In this document: piece after piece, positions 1 to 8,885 of the stretch
Layout of the letters: the number at the start of each line of letters is the position of its first letter
How positions within the stretch are numbered: position 1 is the first letter of the stretch
NCBI RefSeq assembly: GCF_022023855.1
Contig: NZ_CP059451.1
Span: 744,001-808,000 of the forward strand
Reading direction: 5' to 3'
DNA from: Azospirillum brasilense
GTDB taxonomy: Bacteria; Pseudomonadota; Alphaproteobacteria; Azospirillales; Azospirillaceae
DNA: 64,000 nucleotides
Translations under genes and position numbers: made by a program
Notes under the pieces: model-generated
Told to the model about the DNA's origin: nothing
Seen by the model: only the letters and a program-made list of their open reading frames with translations
Database searches by the model: none

Positions 1-173
1 CTCGTCGTTGATCGGAGCCCCCTGTCCGCCACGCCGGCGATCAGGACAGGCAGAATCCGTTCGTGCCGCCTGATGAGGTGCGAAACAGGCTGGGCTGCGC
101 TCTCCCGCTTGCGCGCACCGGACCAGGGTTTGGCCTCATCGACCCGCAGAACGGGCCGCGGTTGTGCTTGCAT
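1..173 (-). CDS. Possible N-terminal fragment of an unidentified protein (runs off left edge)
   Basis: An ATG on the minus strand at 173 opens a frame of about 57 codons without a stop up to the left edge. It starts MQAQPRPVLRVDEAKPW and is rich in Arg and Pro. I do not recognise the family. If real, it would be transcribed divergently from the tauD operon, with the AT-rich stretch at about 375-470 between them. The evidence is only an open frame with acceptable GC-rich codon use, so it may be spurious. Confidence 0.2.
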   Translation of the reverse strand, partial: MQAQPRPVLRVDEAKPWSGARKRESAAQPVSHLIRRHERILPVLIAGVADRGLRSTT

Positions 174-866
174 GGCATCGTCTTAAACCACGAGGTCACA
201 ACGGCTGTCGAACGGATTCCGGCCGGTTGCGGTGGCTTTCGCCCCCGCTTGGTCAGGGGGCCGGCGGTTGAGGGCCATTGTCGGTCCGAAGGCGCAAGAT
301 GCGCTGTCCACACCATTCTGCGAGCGTCCGGAGAGGACCGTGCATGGCCATCTGACGCGGCGATGGGTTGGAAAAGCCCAATAAAACAATTTTATAATGT
401 CAAAATACATTTCTTACATAAAAAATTCTCAGGCTGTTGACTCATAGACTACTTGTTAAGTAGGTTTATGAGGTCGGCATTAGACACCTCCGGGCGCGGC
501 AATTTGAATCGCAGCTTGCGCCGCGTCATCAACCGCTAAAGCGCCACGATCACGGTCGTGTGTCCTCAAGGGAGTGACCGGACATGCCAATCGTAGCCGA
601 TCCCCGCGCCAACCTCCGGCCTTCGGCCGTATCCCGTCCTGCGGGCATGGACGGTTGCCGGAACGGCTGTCGGCGCTGCTGATCGCCGCATCGCCTTCAC
701 GAACAGTCCCGGATTGCCCAAGCGCCAGTGGCGGAAGGCCGTGCCTTGCCCGCTCGCTCGCCCACGGTCCGACCGGGACCACCGCCACGCGAATGCGGGG
801 CAAGGAAAAACGGCCGGATCGCACAGACAGAAACGCGGCGGCCGGGCTATCGAAAGGGATGATACG
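174..866. other. Gene-free leader upstream of the tauD operon
   Basis: No convincing gene is visible; the short frames lack family resemblance and ribosome-binding sites. Positions 380-475 are markedly AT-rich and hold the inverted repeat described separately at 448-464, so this is the likely promoter area. The stretch 480-860 returns to high GC but has no recognisable coding content; it may be a long leader or eroded coding DNA. Confidence 0.5.
448..464. promoter_or_regulatory. Candidate operator ACTA-N9-TAGG (site 1)
   Basis: The sequence ACTACTTGTTAAGTAGG has arms CTACTT/AAGTAG around GTT. A wider imperfect repeat, CTCATA (441-446) and TATGAG (467-472), encloses it. It is the first of several 17-bp sites of form MCTA-N9-TAGR in front of sulfur-related units in this window. 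The tauD start is about 400 bp downstream, which is far for a direct promoter operator. Confidence 0.4.
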
Positions 867-1814
867 ATGACCCAGTTCGCATCCGCCGATGCCATCGGCA
901 CCTCCATCGCCCGTCTCGACATTCGTCCCGTCGCGGGGCGCATCGGGGCGGAAATCCACGGTGTCCGGCTGTCCGGCGACCTTTCGCCGGCGACCCTGCG
1001 GGCCATCCGGCAGGCGCTGGGCCGCTACAAGGTGCTGTTCTTCCGTGAACAGACCCATCTGGACGAGGCCGGGCAGGAGGCGTTCGGTCGCCAGTTCGGC
1101 AACCTCGTGCCGCACCCGACTGTGCCGTCCCTGCCGGGCACCGCCAACATCCTGGATGTGGACGGCAGCCGGGGCGAGCGCGCCAGCTCCTGGCACACCG
1201 ACGTGACCTTCGTTCCCGGCTATCCCGCCATTTCCATCCTGCGCAGCGTCACCGCGCCGGAGCGCGGCGGCGACACGCTGTGGGCCAACACGGCCGCCGC
1301 CTATGCCGAGCTGTCGCCGCCCCTGCGCGATCTTGCGGACCGGCTGTGGGCGCTGCACTCCAACGTCTACGACTATGTCGGCGACCGTCAGAGCGCGTCG
1401 GAACAGGGGCTGCACCGCTACCAGACCGTCTTCACCTCCACCCGCTACGAGACGGAGCACCCACTCGTCCATGTCCATGCGGAAACCGGCGAGCGCTCGC
1501 TGATCCTCGGCCATTTCGTGCAGCGGATCGTCGGGTTGCCGAGCACCGACTCCCGCCTGCTGCTGGAGCTGTTCCAGAACCATGTCGTCCGCCCGGAGAA
1601 TGTGGTGCGCTGGCGCTGGTCCGCGGGGGACGTCGCCGTGTGGGACAACCGGGCGACCCAGCACCGCGCCGTGGATGATTACGACGAGCAGCCGCGCATC
1701 GTCCGCCGCGTCACCGTCACCGGGGAACCGCCGGTCGCCGTGGACGGCCGGCGGAGCTTCCTGCGCTCGGTCACGCCGCCGCAGTCCGCCTCCTCGTCCA
1801 TCGCCGCCGAATAA
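867..1814 (+). CDS. TauD/TfdA-family 2-oxoglutarate-dependent dioxygenase
   Basis: This 315-aa protein is a Fe(II)/2-oxoglutarate dioxygenase of the taurine/alkylsulfatase family, which oxidatively releases sulfite or sulfate from organosulfur substrates in the cytoplasm. The iron-binding triad is visible: H110-x-D112 in SSWHTDV and H266 in NRATQH. A 2-oxoglutarate-binding Arg lies about 15 residues further on, in RIVRR. Longer upstream frames exist, but the ATG at 867 follows a GAAAGGGA ribosome site and begins with the family's usual N-terminus. It heads an operon with a sugar-type ABC importer, suggesting the substrate is imported by that system. Substrate not determinable. Confidence 0.9.
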   Translation: MTQFASADAIGTSIARLDIRPVAGRIGAEIHGVRLSGDLSPATLRAIRQALGRYKVLFFREQTHLDEAGQEAFGRQFGNLVPHPTVPSLPGTANILDVDGSRGERASSWHTDVTFVPGYPAISILRSVTAPERGGDTLWANTAAAYAELSPPLRDLADRLWALHSNVYDYVGDRQSASEQGLHRYQTVFTSTRYETEHPLVHVHAETGERSLILGHFVQRIVGLPSTDSRLLLELFQNHVVRPENVVRWRWSAGDVAVWDNRATQHRAVDDYDEQPRIVRRVTVTGEPPVAVDGRRSFLRSVTPPQSASSSIAAE

Positions 1815-1828
1815 CCGCTTCACCGGAA

Positions 1829-1851
1829 CCCTCTCTCCTCAGGGGAGAGGG
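1829..1851. repeat. Dispersed GA-rich palindrome (copy 1)
   Basis: Arms CCCTCTC and GAGAGGG flank a short centre containing TCCTCAGGG, placed between tauD and the substrate-binding gene. Related palindromes occur at 15041-15063 and 15133-15158. The hairpin could attenuate or protect the polycistronic transcript, which is inferred from position only. Confidence 0.55.
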
Positions 1852-1913
1852 GGCTTCGACGCGATGGCTTTCCTTCATCCCATTCTTTGCTGCATTCGAT
1901 ACGGAGCATCCCC

Positions 1914-3260
1914 ATGGCCCTGACGCATGAATTTTCCCGCCGCCGCCTTCTGGCAGGGGCCGCGGCCTTCGGCGGCGGCCTGCTGCTTCCGGGCAAGGCG
2001 CCGGCCTATGGCGGGGCCAAGCCATTCTCCGGCGTGACGCTCAACGTTTCCACCTTCAACGCGCCGTTTGCCCGCATCCTGACCAAATGGTTGCCGGAGT
2101 TCGAGGAGGCGACGGGCGCCAGGGTCGTCTACGACACGCCGGCTTTTCCGGTCTACAACCAGCGCGCGGATCTGGAGCTGTCCACGGGCGGTGCTGCCTA
2201 CGACGTGCTGAACATCACCTTCATCTATTCCAGCCGCTGGATCGGAGCCGGCTGGTTCACGCCGCTCGACGACTACATCCGCGATGCGAACCGCACGCCC
2301 GCCGACTGGGACGTGGAGGATTTCCTGCCGGGCCTGCGGGCGCCGGAAAGCGACAAGGCCGGGCGGCTCTACGGCATTCCCTGGACCGTGGACACCTTCA
2401 TCTCCGGGGCGTCGCGCTTCGACCTGTTCAAGAACGCCGGGCTCGGCCTGCCCGACACGACGGACGAACTGATCACCGCGCTGAAGGCCGTTCACGGGAA
2501 GGAGAAGGTGGCGGGGTTCGTCACCGACAACCATTACGGCTGGACCTTCGTGCCCTTCCTCCAGGCCTTCGGCGGCAACGTCTTCCGCAACCCGCCCGAT
2601 GATCTGACACCGGTGCTCGACACGCCGGAAGTGGTCGCCGCCGCGGAGTATTTTGCACGGATCCTGAAGGAGTTCGGCCCCAACGGTGTGCTCTCCTACA
2701 CGGAGGACCAAGCGCTCCAGGCGTTGCAGAACGGGCGGGCCAACTATTCGGCGATTGGACAGACCTACCTGTCGCAAGTCGGCGGGCCGAACAGCAGGAC
2801 GGCCTCGACCGTCGCGTACAGCCCGGTGGTGCGTGGCCCCGCCGGACGCTTCCCCGGCGTCGCCACCCACGGGCTGGGTATTCCGGCGGCCTCGAAGAAC
2901 AAGGACGCCGCCTGGGCCTTCATCCAATGGGCGCTGTCCAAGAAGAACACCCGCCGCGCCATCGTGGAGGAGCGCTACGCCTCGCCCACCCGCCGCTCGG
3001 ACTTCGAATCCGCGGAGTTCAAGCGGATCGCCACGGTGAACGGCTACGACCTGTCGGAGATCATCGCCTCCGCCGTCGATCTGGCGGCCAGGCAGGGGCA
3101 CATGAAGTACCGCACGGTGCCGGTCTATCCGCAGGTGGACCAGCAGTTGAACAAGGCCATCGCCAACATCGTCTCCGGCCAGCTGTCGCCGAAGCAGGCC
3201 ATCGAGCAGGCGCAGGCCGGCTCGATCACCGACCTGCGGCGCGCGGGCGTCGCCATCTGA
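1914..3260 (+). CDS. ABC transporter extracellular solute-binding protein, family 1 (sugar-type)
   Basis: This periplasmic binding protein of 448 aa delivers substrate to the two permeases encoded downstream. The ATG at 1914, behind GGAGC, is preferred over one nine codons upstream because it directly precedes a Tat-like signal (SRRRLLAGAAAFGGG). The body has family-1 character (ITFIYSSRWIGAGWF; late PVVRGPAGRFPGVATHGLGIPAASKNK split over the hinge). Family-1 proteins bind sugars, glycerol phosphates or oligosaccharides rather than alkylsulfonates. Being sandwiched between TauD and sugar-type permeases suggests a sulfated or sulfonated polyol or sugar, which is inference. Ends 28 bp before the first permease. 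Confidence 0.88.
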   Translation: MALTHEFSRRRLLAGAAAFGGGLLLPGKAPAYGGAKPFSGVTLNVSTFNAPFARILTKWLPEFEEATGARVVYDTPAFPVYNQRADLELSTGGAAYDVLNITFIYSSRWIGAGWFTPLDDYIRDANRTPADWDVEDFLPGLRAPESDKAGRLYGIPWTVDTFISGASRFDLFKNAGLGLPDTTDELITALKAVHGKEKVAGFVTDNHYGWTFVPFLQAFGGNVFRNPPDDLTPVLDTPEVVAAAEYFARILKEFGPNGVLSYTEDQALQALQNGRANYSAIGQTYLSQVGGPNSRTASTVAYSPVVRGPAGRFPGVATHGLGIPAASKNKDAAWAFIQWALSKKNTRRAIVEERYASPTRRSDFESAEFKRIATVNGYDLSEIIASAVDLAARQGHMKYRTVPVYPQVDQQLNKAIANIVSGQLSPKQAIEQAQAGSITDLRRAGVAI

Positions 3261-3288
3261 CCGGCGGGATGCGGGGGAGGGCACGGCC

Positions 3289-4221
3289 ATGGCCTTTCTG
3301 AATCCGGCGCGACCGAAGGCGGAGCGGGCACCCGCCGGCTGGGAACAGACCCGTCGCCGCGCCTATCTGGCGGGGCTTCTGCCGGCGCTGGTGGTGCTGG
3401 GAGTCATCACGCTGCTGCCGGGGCTGTTCCTGCTGGGGGTCAGCCTGACCCCGCTCAGCCTCGTCAACCCCGGCACGGTGTTCGACTTCTCCGACCCGCT
3501 CGGCAACTACCGGGAACTGCTGCGGGACGGGCGGTTCCACAACTCGGTCCTGCTGCAGCTCCACCTGTCGGCGACCAGCGTCGGGCTGCAGCTGGCGGTG
3601 GGGCTGGGCGTGGCCCTGCTGCTGAACGTCCGCGCTCGCTTCTTCGAGGCGATTCGCGCCGCCTTCCTGATCCCGATGGTGCTGCCGCCCATCGTCGTCG
3701 CGCTGATCTGGAAGATCCTCTACACGCCGGACGTCAGCCCGCTGCACCGGCTGCTGGAGGAGGCGGGGCTGCCCATCGATTCCCTGATCACCGATCCGAC
3801 GCTGGCGATCTGGGCCATCGCGGTGGCCGAGACGTGGCAGTGGTTTCCTTTCACCATGCTGATGGTGCTGGCGACGCTGCAGCTGATCCCGGACGAGCCT
3901 TTGGAGGCGGCGCGGATCGACGGTGCCAACCGCTGGCAGGTGTTCCGCCACATCATCCTGGCCTATCTGCGCCCGGCGCTGGTCGTCTGCGGCCTGTTCC
4001 GGCTGATCGACAGCCTGAAGGCCTTTCCGCTGATCTACGTCCTGACCAACGGCGGGCCGGGCACCGCGACGGAGGTCACCAACTATTACGGCTTCATCGA
4101 GGCGTTCAACTTCTCCTATTGGGGCTACGCCAGCGCCATTGCCGTCCTGATGCTGGGCGGCGTCTTCGCGGTGAGCTGGCTGGTGGGCCGCCTGGGATGG
4201 AACGAGGTGCACCATGACTGA
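3289..4221 (+). CDS. ABC transporter permease, MalF/UgpA type
   Basis: This 310-aa inner-membrane permease has about six hydrophobic segments. The EAA loop that contacts the ATPase is visible around EAARIDGANRWQVFRH, about two-thirds along. A strong ribosome site (GGGGGAGG) precedes the ATG. Its 3' end overlaps the start of the next permease by 8 bp, so the two are translationally coupled. Together with the next two genes and the upstream binding protein it makes a complete CUT1-like sugar importer. Confidence 0.9.
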   Translation: MAFLNPARPKAERAPAGWEQTRRRAYLAGLLPALVVLGVITLLPGLFLLGVSLTPLSLVNPGTVFDFSDPLGNYRELLRDGRFHNSVLLQLHLSATSVGLQLAVGLGVALLLNVRARFFEAIRAAFLIPMVLPPIVVALIWKILYTPDVSPLHRLLEEAGLPIDSLITDPTLAIWAIAVAETWQWFPFTMLMVLATLQLIPDEPLEAARIDGANRWQVFRHIILAYLRPALVVCGLFRLIDSLKAFPLIYVLTNGGPGTATEVTNYYGFIEAFNFSYWGYASAIAVLMLGGVFAVSWLVGRLGWNEVHHD

Positions 4222-5099
4222 CGCGACGCGGGCCGCCGCGCCTTCCCATCCCCCCCGGATCGCGGCATGGCCCGGACGGGTGCGGCCGCTGCGCTGGCGG
4301 CGGCACCGCATCGGCCTGCACGCGGCGGCGCTGGCGCTGCTGCTGCTGGTTCTGTTCCCCTTCGCCTGGATGGTCCAGATGGCATTGCGCCGCCGACGCG
4401 GTGCTGGGCGACGCGGTCCTCTTCCTGCCGACGCTGGAGAATTTCATGGCGCTCTGGCAGGGGCATTTCCCGAAATCCTTCCTGAACAGCGTCCTGGTCA
4501 GCAGCCTGTCCACCGCGGCGTCGCTGGCCTTGGGCGTGCCGGCGGCCTATGTGCTGACCCGCTGGCGCTTCCGGGCGCGCCGGCGGGTGGCGCTGTGGAT
4601 TCTCGCCACGCGCATGGCCCCGCCCATCGCCCTGACGATCCCCTTCTTCCTGGCCTACCGCTGGGTGGGCTTGCAGGATTCCGTGGTCGGGCTGGCGCTG
4701 ATCCACATGACCTTCAACATCTCCATCGTCGTCTGGTTCATGCAGACCTTCTTCGCGGCCATTCCCCGCTCGCTGGAGGAGGCCGCCTGGATCGACGGCT
4801 GCGGGGTGTGGCAGGCGTTCCGGCGGGTCACGCTGCCGCTGGCGGCGCCCGGTCTGGCGGCGACGGCGGTGTTCTGCTTCATCTTCTCCTGGAACGACTT
4901 CTTCTTCGCGCTGATCCTGACGCGCACCAACGCCGTCACCGCCCCGGTCGCCATCACCAACTTCCTCCAGTACGAGGGGTGGGAGTGGGGCAAGATCGCC
5001 GCCGCCGGCACGCTGGTGATGCTGCCGGTGCTGGCCTTCACGCTGCTGGTGCGCAAATACCTCGTCCGCGGGCTGACCGCGGGCGGCCTGAAGGATTGA
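4214..5099 (+). pseudogene. ABC transporter permease, MalG/UgpE type, frameshifted near 4390-4400
   Basis: The gene starts at ATG 4214 (MTDATRAAAP) and reads through a first membrane segment to FAWMVQMALR. The frame then shifts within GCGCCGCCGACGCGG at about 4387-4400. The remaining protein (ADAVLGDAVLFLPTLENF to the end, including EEAAWIDGCGVWQAF of the EAA loop) continues in a different frame to 5099. Restoring the frame gives about 295 aa, the family's normal size. A 2-base deletion from a CGCCCGGCCGAC-like original is the simplest explanation. Because the rest of the gene and its neighbours are intact, an assembly error is a real possibility; if real, the importer lacks one permease. Confidence 0.85.
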
Positions 5100-5113
5100 A
5101 GGAGGGAAACGCC

Positions 5114-6181
5114 ATGGCGTCCGTGATCATCCGGGACCTCCGCAAGTCCTACGGCGGCACGCCGGTCCTCCACGGCGTGTCGGTCGACATCGCCGACGGG
5201 GAGTTCGTGGCGCTGGTCGGGCCGAGCGGCTGCGGCAAGTCCACGCTGCTGCGCATGATCGCCGGGCTGGAGGAGGCCGGGGAGGGCGAGATCCGCATCG
5301 GCGGACGCCTCGTCAACGACGTGCCGCCGAAGGACCGGGACATCGCGATGGTGTTCCAGAACTACGCGCTCTACCCGCACATGACGGTGGCGCAGAATCT
5401 CGGCTTCGCGCTGACCCTGAAGGGCGTGGACCGGGGGGAGATCGCCGCCCGGGTGGCGCGCGCGGCTGAGGTGCTGGGGCTGTCGGCCCTGCTCGACCGC
5501 CGGCCGGGCCAGCTGTCGGGCGGGCAGCGGCAGCGCGTCGCCATGGGCCGGGCCATCGTGCGCGATCCCCGGCTCTTCCTGTTCGACGAGCCGCTGTCCA
5601 ACCTGGACGCCAAGCTGCGCGTGCAGATGCGGGCGGAGATCAAGGCCCTGCACCAGCGCCTGCGGACCAGCGCCATCTACGTCACCCATGACCAGATCGA
5701 GGCGATGACCATGGCCGACCGCATCGTCGTCATGCGCGACGGGCGGGTGGAGCAGGCGGGGGCGCCGCTGGACCTCTACGACCGCCCGGCCAACCGCTTC
5801 GTTGCCGGCTTCATCGGCTCTCCGGCCATGAACTTTCTCACGGGGCGGATCGCGGTGAACGGCGGCGCCTCCTTCCGGCTGGACGGCGGCCCGGCCCTGC
5901 CGCTGCCCGCGGTTCCGCCGGAGGCGGACGGACGCCCGGCGGTGCTCGGTCTGCGCCCGGAGCACGCCCTCATCGACCCGGAGGAGGGCGTCCCGCTTCA
6001 CGTCGCGGTGGTCGAGCCGACCGGTTCCGAAACGCAGGTGGTGGGGCAGCTTGCCGGGCAACCCTTCGTCGGGGTGTTCCGCGAGCGCGTGGCCGCGCGT
6101 CCCGGCGACGTCCTGCCGTTGCGCCTGCCGGCCGCCTCCGCCCATCTGTTCGACGCCGGCGAGGGGCGGAGGCTGACATAA
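5114..6181 (+). CDS. ABC transporter ATP-binding protein, MalK/UgpC type
   Basis: The cytoplasmic ATPase of the importer, 355 aa. Walker A GPSGCGKST lies at residues 36-44, followed by the Q-loop (MVFQNYALYPHM), signature LSGGQRQR, Walker B LFLFDEP and switch His (VTHD). A C-terminal TOBE-type regulatory extension (LGLRPEHALID) is typical of the sugar-importer class. The ATG at 5114 sits 7 bp behind GGAGGG. The reading frame is open far upstream only because the permease frameshift removes the stop; that upstream part is not its sequence. Confidence 0.93.
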   Translation: MASVIIRDLRKSYGGTPVLHGVSVDIADGEFVALVGPSGCGKSTLLRMIAGLEEAGEGEIRIGGRLVNDVPPKDRDIAMVFQNYALYPHMTVAQNLGFALTLKGVDRGEIAARVARAAEVLGLSALLDRRPGQLSGGQRQRVAMGRAIVRDPRLFLFDEPLSNLDAKLRVQMRAEIKALHQRLRTSAIYVTHDQIEAMTMADRIVVMRDGRVEQAGAPLDLYDRPANRFVAGFIGSPAMNFLTGRIAVNGGASFRLDGGPALPLPAVPPEADGRPAVLGLRPEHALIDPEEGVPLHVAVVEPTGSETQVVGQLAGQPFVGVFRERVAARPGDVLPLRLPAASAHLFDAGEGRRLT

Positions 6182-6211
6182 GAACGTTGACCGGTTGATA
6201 CGAAAACGCGG

Positions 6212-6985
6212 TCAGATGGCGGCGGCGGGGAACGCCTCGTCGCCGCTGATGCGATGGCGGAACGCCCGGCTGAGGTCAGCGAGCAGCCGGTTCTTCCAAA
6301 GCTCGAACAACGGGTCGGCGCGATCGCGCGGGCGCAGCAGCGGCGGTGCCGCGACGGTCAGGACGCGGCCCGGACGGGGCTGCATCACCACGACGCGGTC
6401 GGCCAGGACGAGAGCCTCCTCGATGTCGTGGGTGACCAGGATCAGCGTCGGGCGATCATAGGCCCACAGGCTCAGCAGATGGTCCTGCAGGTCGTAGCGG
6501 GTCAGCGCGTCCAGCGCCGAGAATGGCTCGTCGAGCAGCAGGACCGAAGGCCGCCCGACCAGCGCGCGGGCCAGCGCCGCGCGCTGGGCCATGCCGCCGG
6601 ACAGCTCCCGTGGCCATGCTCCGGCGAAATCGCTGAGGCCGACGCGCGCCAGCGCCTGCGCCGTGCGGGCCTCCCGCTCCGCCTTCGGCAAGTGGCGGAT
6701 TCCAAAGGCCACGTTGTCACGGATGCGCAGCCAGGGCATCAGCCGCGGTTCCTGGAAGACGAAACCGATCTCGTCGCGCGGGCCGCGCACCGGCTGGCCG
6801 TTCAGCACGACCTCCCCGGCGGTCGGCGCCTCCAGCCCGGCAATCAGCCGCAGCAGCGTGCTCTTGCCGCAGCCGGAACCGCCGACGACGCCGAGGATTT
6901 CCCCCGGCGCCACCTCCAGTCCAATCCCCTCCAGCGCCAGATGGCCGTTGGGGTAGCGCTTGCTCAATCCGTCGATGCGCAGCAT
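6212..6985 (-). CDS. Aliphatic sulfonate-type ABC transporter ATP-binding protein (SsuB-like)
   Basis: A 257-aa ATPase with Walker A GGSGCGKST, signature ELSGGMAQRAALARAL and Walker B VLLLDEPFSALDALTR; the last is characteristic of the nitrate/sulfonate/taurine subfamily. Its gene ends a minus-strand operon (binding protein 8839, permease 7838, this gene) and starts 4 bp after the permease stop. It ends 30 bp from the convergent sugar-type operon. Cytoplasmic energy-coupling subunit of an organosulfonate importer; the exact sulfonate is unknown. Confidence 0.9.
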   Translation of the reverse strand: MLRIDGLSKRYPNGHLALEGIGLEVAPGEILGVVGGSGCGKSTLLRLIAGLEAPTAGEVVLNGQPVRGPRDEIGFVFQEPRLMPWLRIRDNVAFGIRHLPKAEREARTAQALARVGLSDFAGAWPRELSGGMAQRAALARALVGRPSVLLLDEPFSALDALTRYDLQDHLLSLWAYDRPTLILVTHDIEEALVLADRVVVMQPRPGRVLTVAAPPLLRPRDRADPLFELWKNRLLADLSRAFRHRISGDEAFPAAAI

Positions 6986-6989
6986 CGGT

Positions 6990-7838
6990 TCAGCCCTCCG
7001 GCTTGAAGGAATCCTGCCAGCGCAGGAGCGGGCGGGACAGGGCGGCCAGCAGCCCGTCGGTCAGCTTGCCCAGCACAGCGAAGGCGACGATGGAAGCAAG
7101 GATGGTCGCCGGCTGGCCGGTCATCTGCCCATCGGTCAGCAGGAAGCCCAGCCCTTCGCTGGCTCCCATGAACTCCGCCGCCACCACGAACATCCAGCCG
7201 AGCCCCAGCCCGGCGCGCAGCGCCAGCACATAGGCGGGCAGCGTCGCCGGCAACAGGATGCGCCACACCAACGCCGTCCCCGAGAGGCGGAAGATACGCC
7301 CGACCTCCACCAGCTTGCGGTCCACGTCCAGGATAGCGCCGGACAGGGCCAGATAGATGGGGAAGAAGACGCCCACCGCGATCAGGATCACCTTCGAGGT
7401 TTCGAAGATGCCGAACCACAGGATGAACAGCGGCACCCAGGCGATCGATGGGATGGAACGCAGCGCCTGCAGGGTAGGGTCGAGCAAGCGACGCGCCCAG
7501 GTCAGATAGCCGGTAAGCGCCCCCAGCACCGTCCCCGCCAACACCCCGAACAGGAAGCCCAGCCCGACCCGCGCCAGTGTCGCCAGCACATGGGTGGTCA
7601 GGTCGCCGGATCGCCACAGGCCCCACAAGGTGGACAGGATGCGGCCGGGCGGCGGCAGCAGGCGCCCGTTGCCCCAGCCCTGCGCCACCGCAACTTCCCA
7701 GCCCAGCGCGAGGGTCAGCGGGGCGATCAGGCCGGCCAGCCAATCCAGCCAGCGGCGGCGGGGCACCGGACCGGGCGGTTCCGGAAGGACGCCGGACACG
7801 GCGTCCCGCCGGTCCAGCGCCGGTTCGATGACGGCCAC
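6990..7838 (-). CDS. Sulfonate-type ABC transporter permease (SsuC-like)
   Basis: A 282-aa permease of the SsuC/TauC family. Diagnostic stretches are LRSIPSIAWVPLFILWFGI and the EAA-like VEVGRIFRLSGTALVWRI region, plus GLGWMFVVAAEFMGA in the last third. Translation probably starts at GTG 7838, with a G-rich ribosome site just upstream. It forms the inner-membrane channel partnered by the adjacent ATPase and binding protein. Confidence 0.9.
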   Translation of the reverse strand: MAVIEPALDRRDAVSGVLPEPPGPVPRRRWLDWLAGLIAPLTLALGWEVAVAQGWGNGRLLPPPGRILSTLWGLWRSGDLTTHVLATLARVGLGFLFGVLAGTVLGALTGYLTWARRLLDPTLQALRSIPSIAWVPLFILWFGIFETSKVILIAVGVFFPIYLALSGAILDVDRKLVEVGRIFRLSGTALVWRILLPATLPAYVLALRAGLGLGWMFVVAAEFMGASEGLGFLLTDGQMTGQPATILASIVAFAVLGKLTDGLLAALSRPLLRWQDSFKPEG

Positions 7839-7852
7839 GGAACCGCCCCCCT

Positions 7853-8839
7853 TTACTGTGTCAGCGCCTTGGAGAAGGACGGGTCGATCAGCGCGGCGAC
7901 CGCCCCCCTCACGTCCACATCGGTGCCCAGCACGCCGCTCTCCTGAAGGGCCAGACCGGCCTGGAGGATGGTGTCGGCCTGCTCCGTCCCGATGGCGCCG
8001 TGGCTGAGGTCGGTGCGCTCCAATTGGCGGGCGGCCACCGGCTCCGACAGTTTCGCCGCGGTGGCGATGGTCGTCTTCAGCTCCGCCGGGTTGGCGAGCG
8101 CGTGGGCGCGGGACTTCTCATAGGCGCGCAGCACGCGGGCGACCAGCTCCGGCTGCTGTTTGGCGAACTCCTCCCGCACGTTCAGCACGCCCCATGTGTT
8201 GGCGGCGGCGTTGCGGTAGAACAGCCGGGCGCCGTTGTCGATCTCCGCCTGGGCCATCAGCGGATCGAGTCCGGCCCAGGCGTCCACGTCGCCCTTCTCC
8301 AGTGCCAGCCGGCCGTCCTGGTGCTGAAGCAGGACCAGCTTGATGTCCTTGTCGGTCAGCTTGTGCTGGGCGAGCGTGCGGACCAGGAAGATGTGCGGGT
8401 CGGTGCCGCGGGTGACGGCGACGCGCTTGCCCTTCAGGTCCTCGACCTTCGTGATGGCGCTGTTCGGGCCGGTGACCAGCGCGGTCCATTCCGGCTTGGA
8501 ATAGACGTAGACCGACTTGATCGGATTGCCGTTGATGCGGGCGATCAGAGCCGCCGCCCCGGCGGTCGAGCCGAAATCCAGGCTGCCGGCGTTCAGGAAC
8601 TCCAGCGCCTTGTTGGAGCCGAGGCTGAGCACCCAGCGGACGGCGATCCCGTCCTTCTTCAGATCCTCCTCCAGCCAGCCCTTCTCCTTCAGCACGAGGC
8701 TGACCGGGTTGTAATAGGCGTAGTCGAGGCGGATCTCCGTCACCTTGTCGGCGGCGCGGGCGGTGCCCGGCAGAAGGGTGGACAGGGCGGCGGCGAACAG
8801 GGCGCCGAACATGGCGCGGCGCGGGAACAGGCTCTTCAC
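7853..8839 (-). CDS. Sulfonate ABC transporter substrate-binding protein (SsuA-like)
   Basis: A 328-aa periplasmic protein with a cleavable signal (FGALFAAALSTLLPGTARA) followed by IRLDYAYYNPVSLVLKEKG, the fold-type used for aliphatic sulfonates. Typical family segments follow: LDFGSTAGAAALIARING and LKGKRVAVTRGTDPHIFL. GTG at 8839 is chosen because AGGGAGA lies at a suitable distance; an ATG nine codons in is an alternative. First gene of a three-gene importer operon, directly downstream of a TauD dioxygenase on the same strand. Confidence 0.88.
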   Translation of the reverse strand: MKSLFPRRAMFGALFAAALSTLLPGTARAADKVTEIRLDYAYYNPVSLVLKEKGWLEEDLKKDGIAVRWVLSLGSNKALEFLNAGSLDFGSTAGAAALIARINGNPIKSVYVYSKPEWTALVTGPNSAITKVEDLKGKRVAVTRGTDPHIFLVRTLAQHKLTDKDIKLVLLQHQDGRLALEKGDVDAWAGLDPLMAQAEIDNGARLFYRNAAANTWGVLNVREEFAKQQPELVARVLRAYEKSRAHALANPAELKTTIATAAKLSEPVAARQLERTDLSHGAIGTEQADTILQAGLALQESGVLGTDVDVRGAVAALIDPSFSKALTQ

Positions 8840-8885
8840 GGTTAAGATTCTCCCTAGTGGTTTGACATTGTTATGAGAAATTCGT

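Noticed and set aside
63..440. A 125-codon plus-strand frame at the left end
   Set aside because: No ribosome site or recognisable domain, and it runs into the AT-rich promoter-like region, ending with Lys/Phe-rich codons unlike local genes.
4214..6181. A single 655-codon frame that looks like a permease-ATPase fusion
   Set aside because: The middle 240 residues are nonsense in that frame; the true permease continues in another frame and the ATPase has its own ribosome site and ATG at 5114. It results from the frameshift, not from a fusion.
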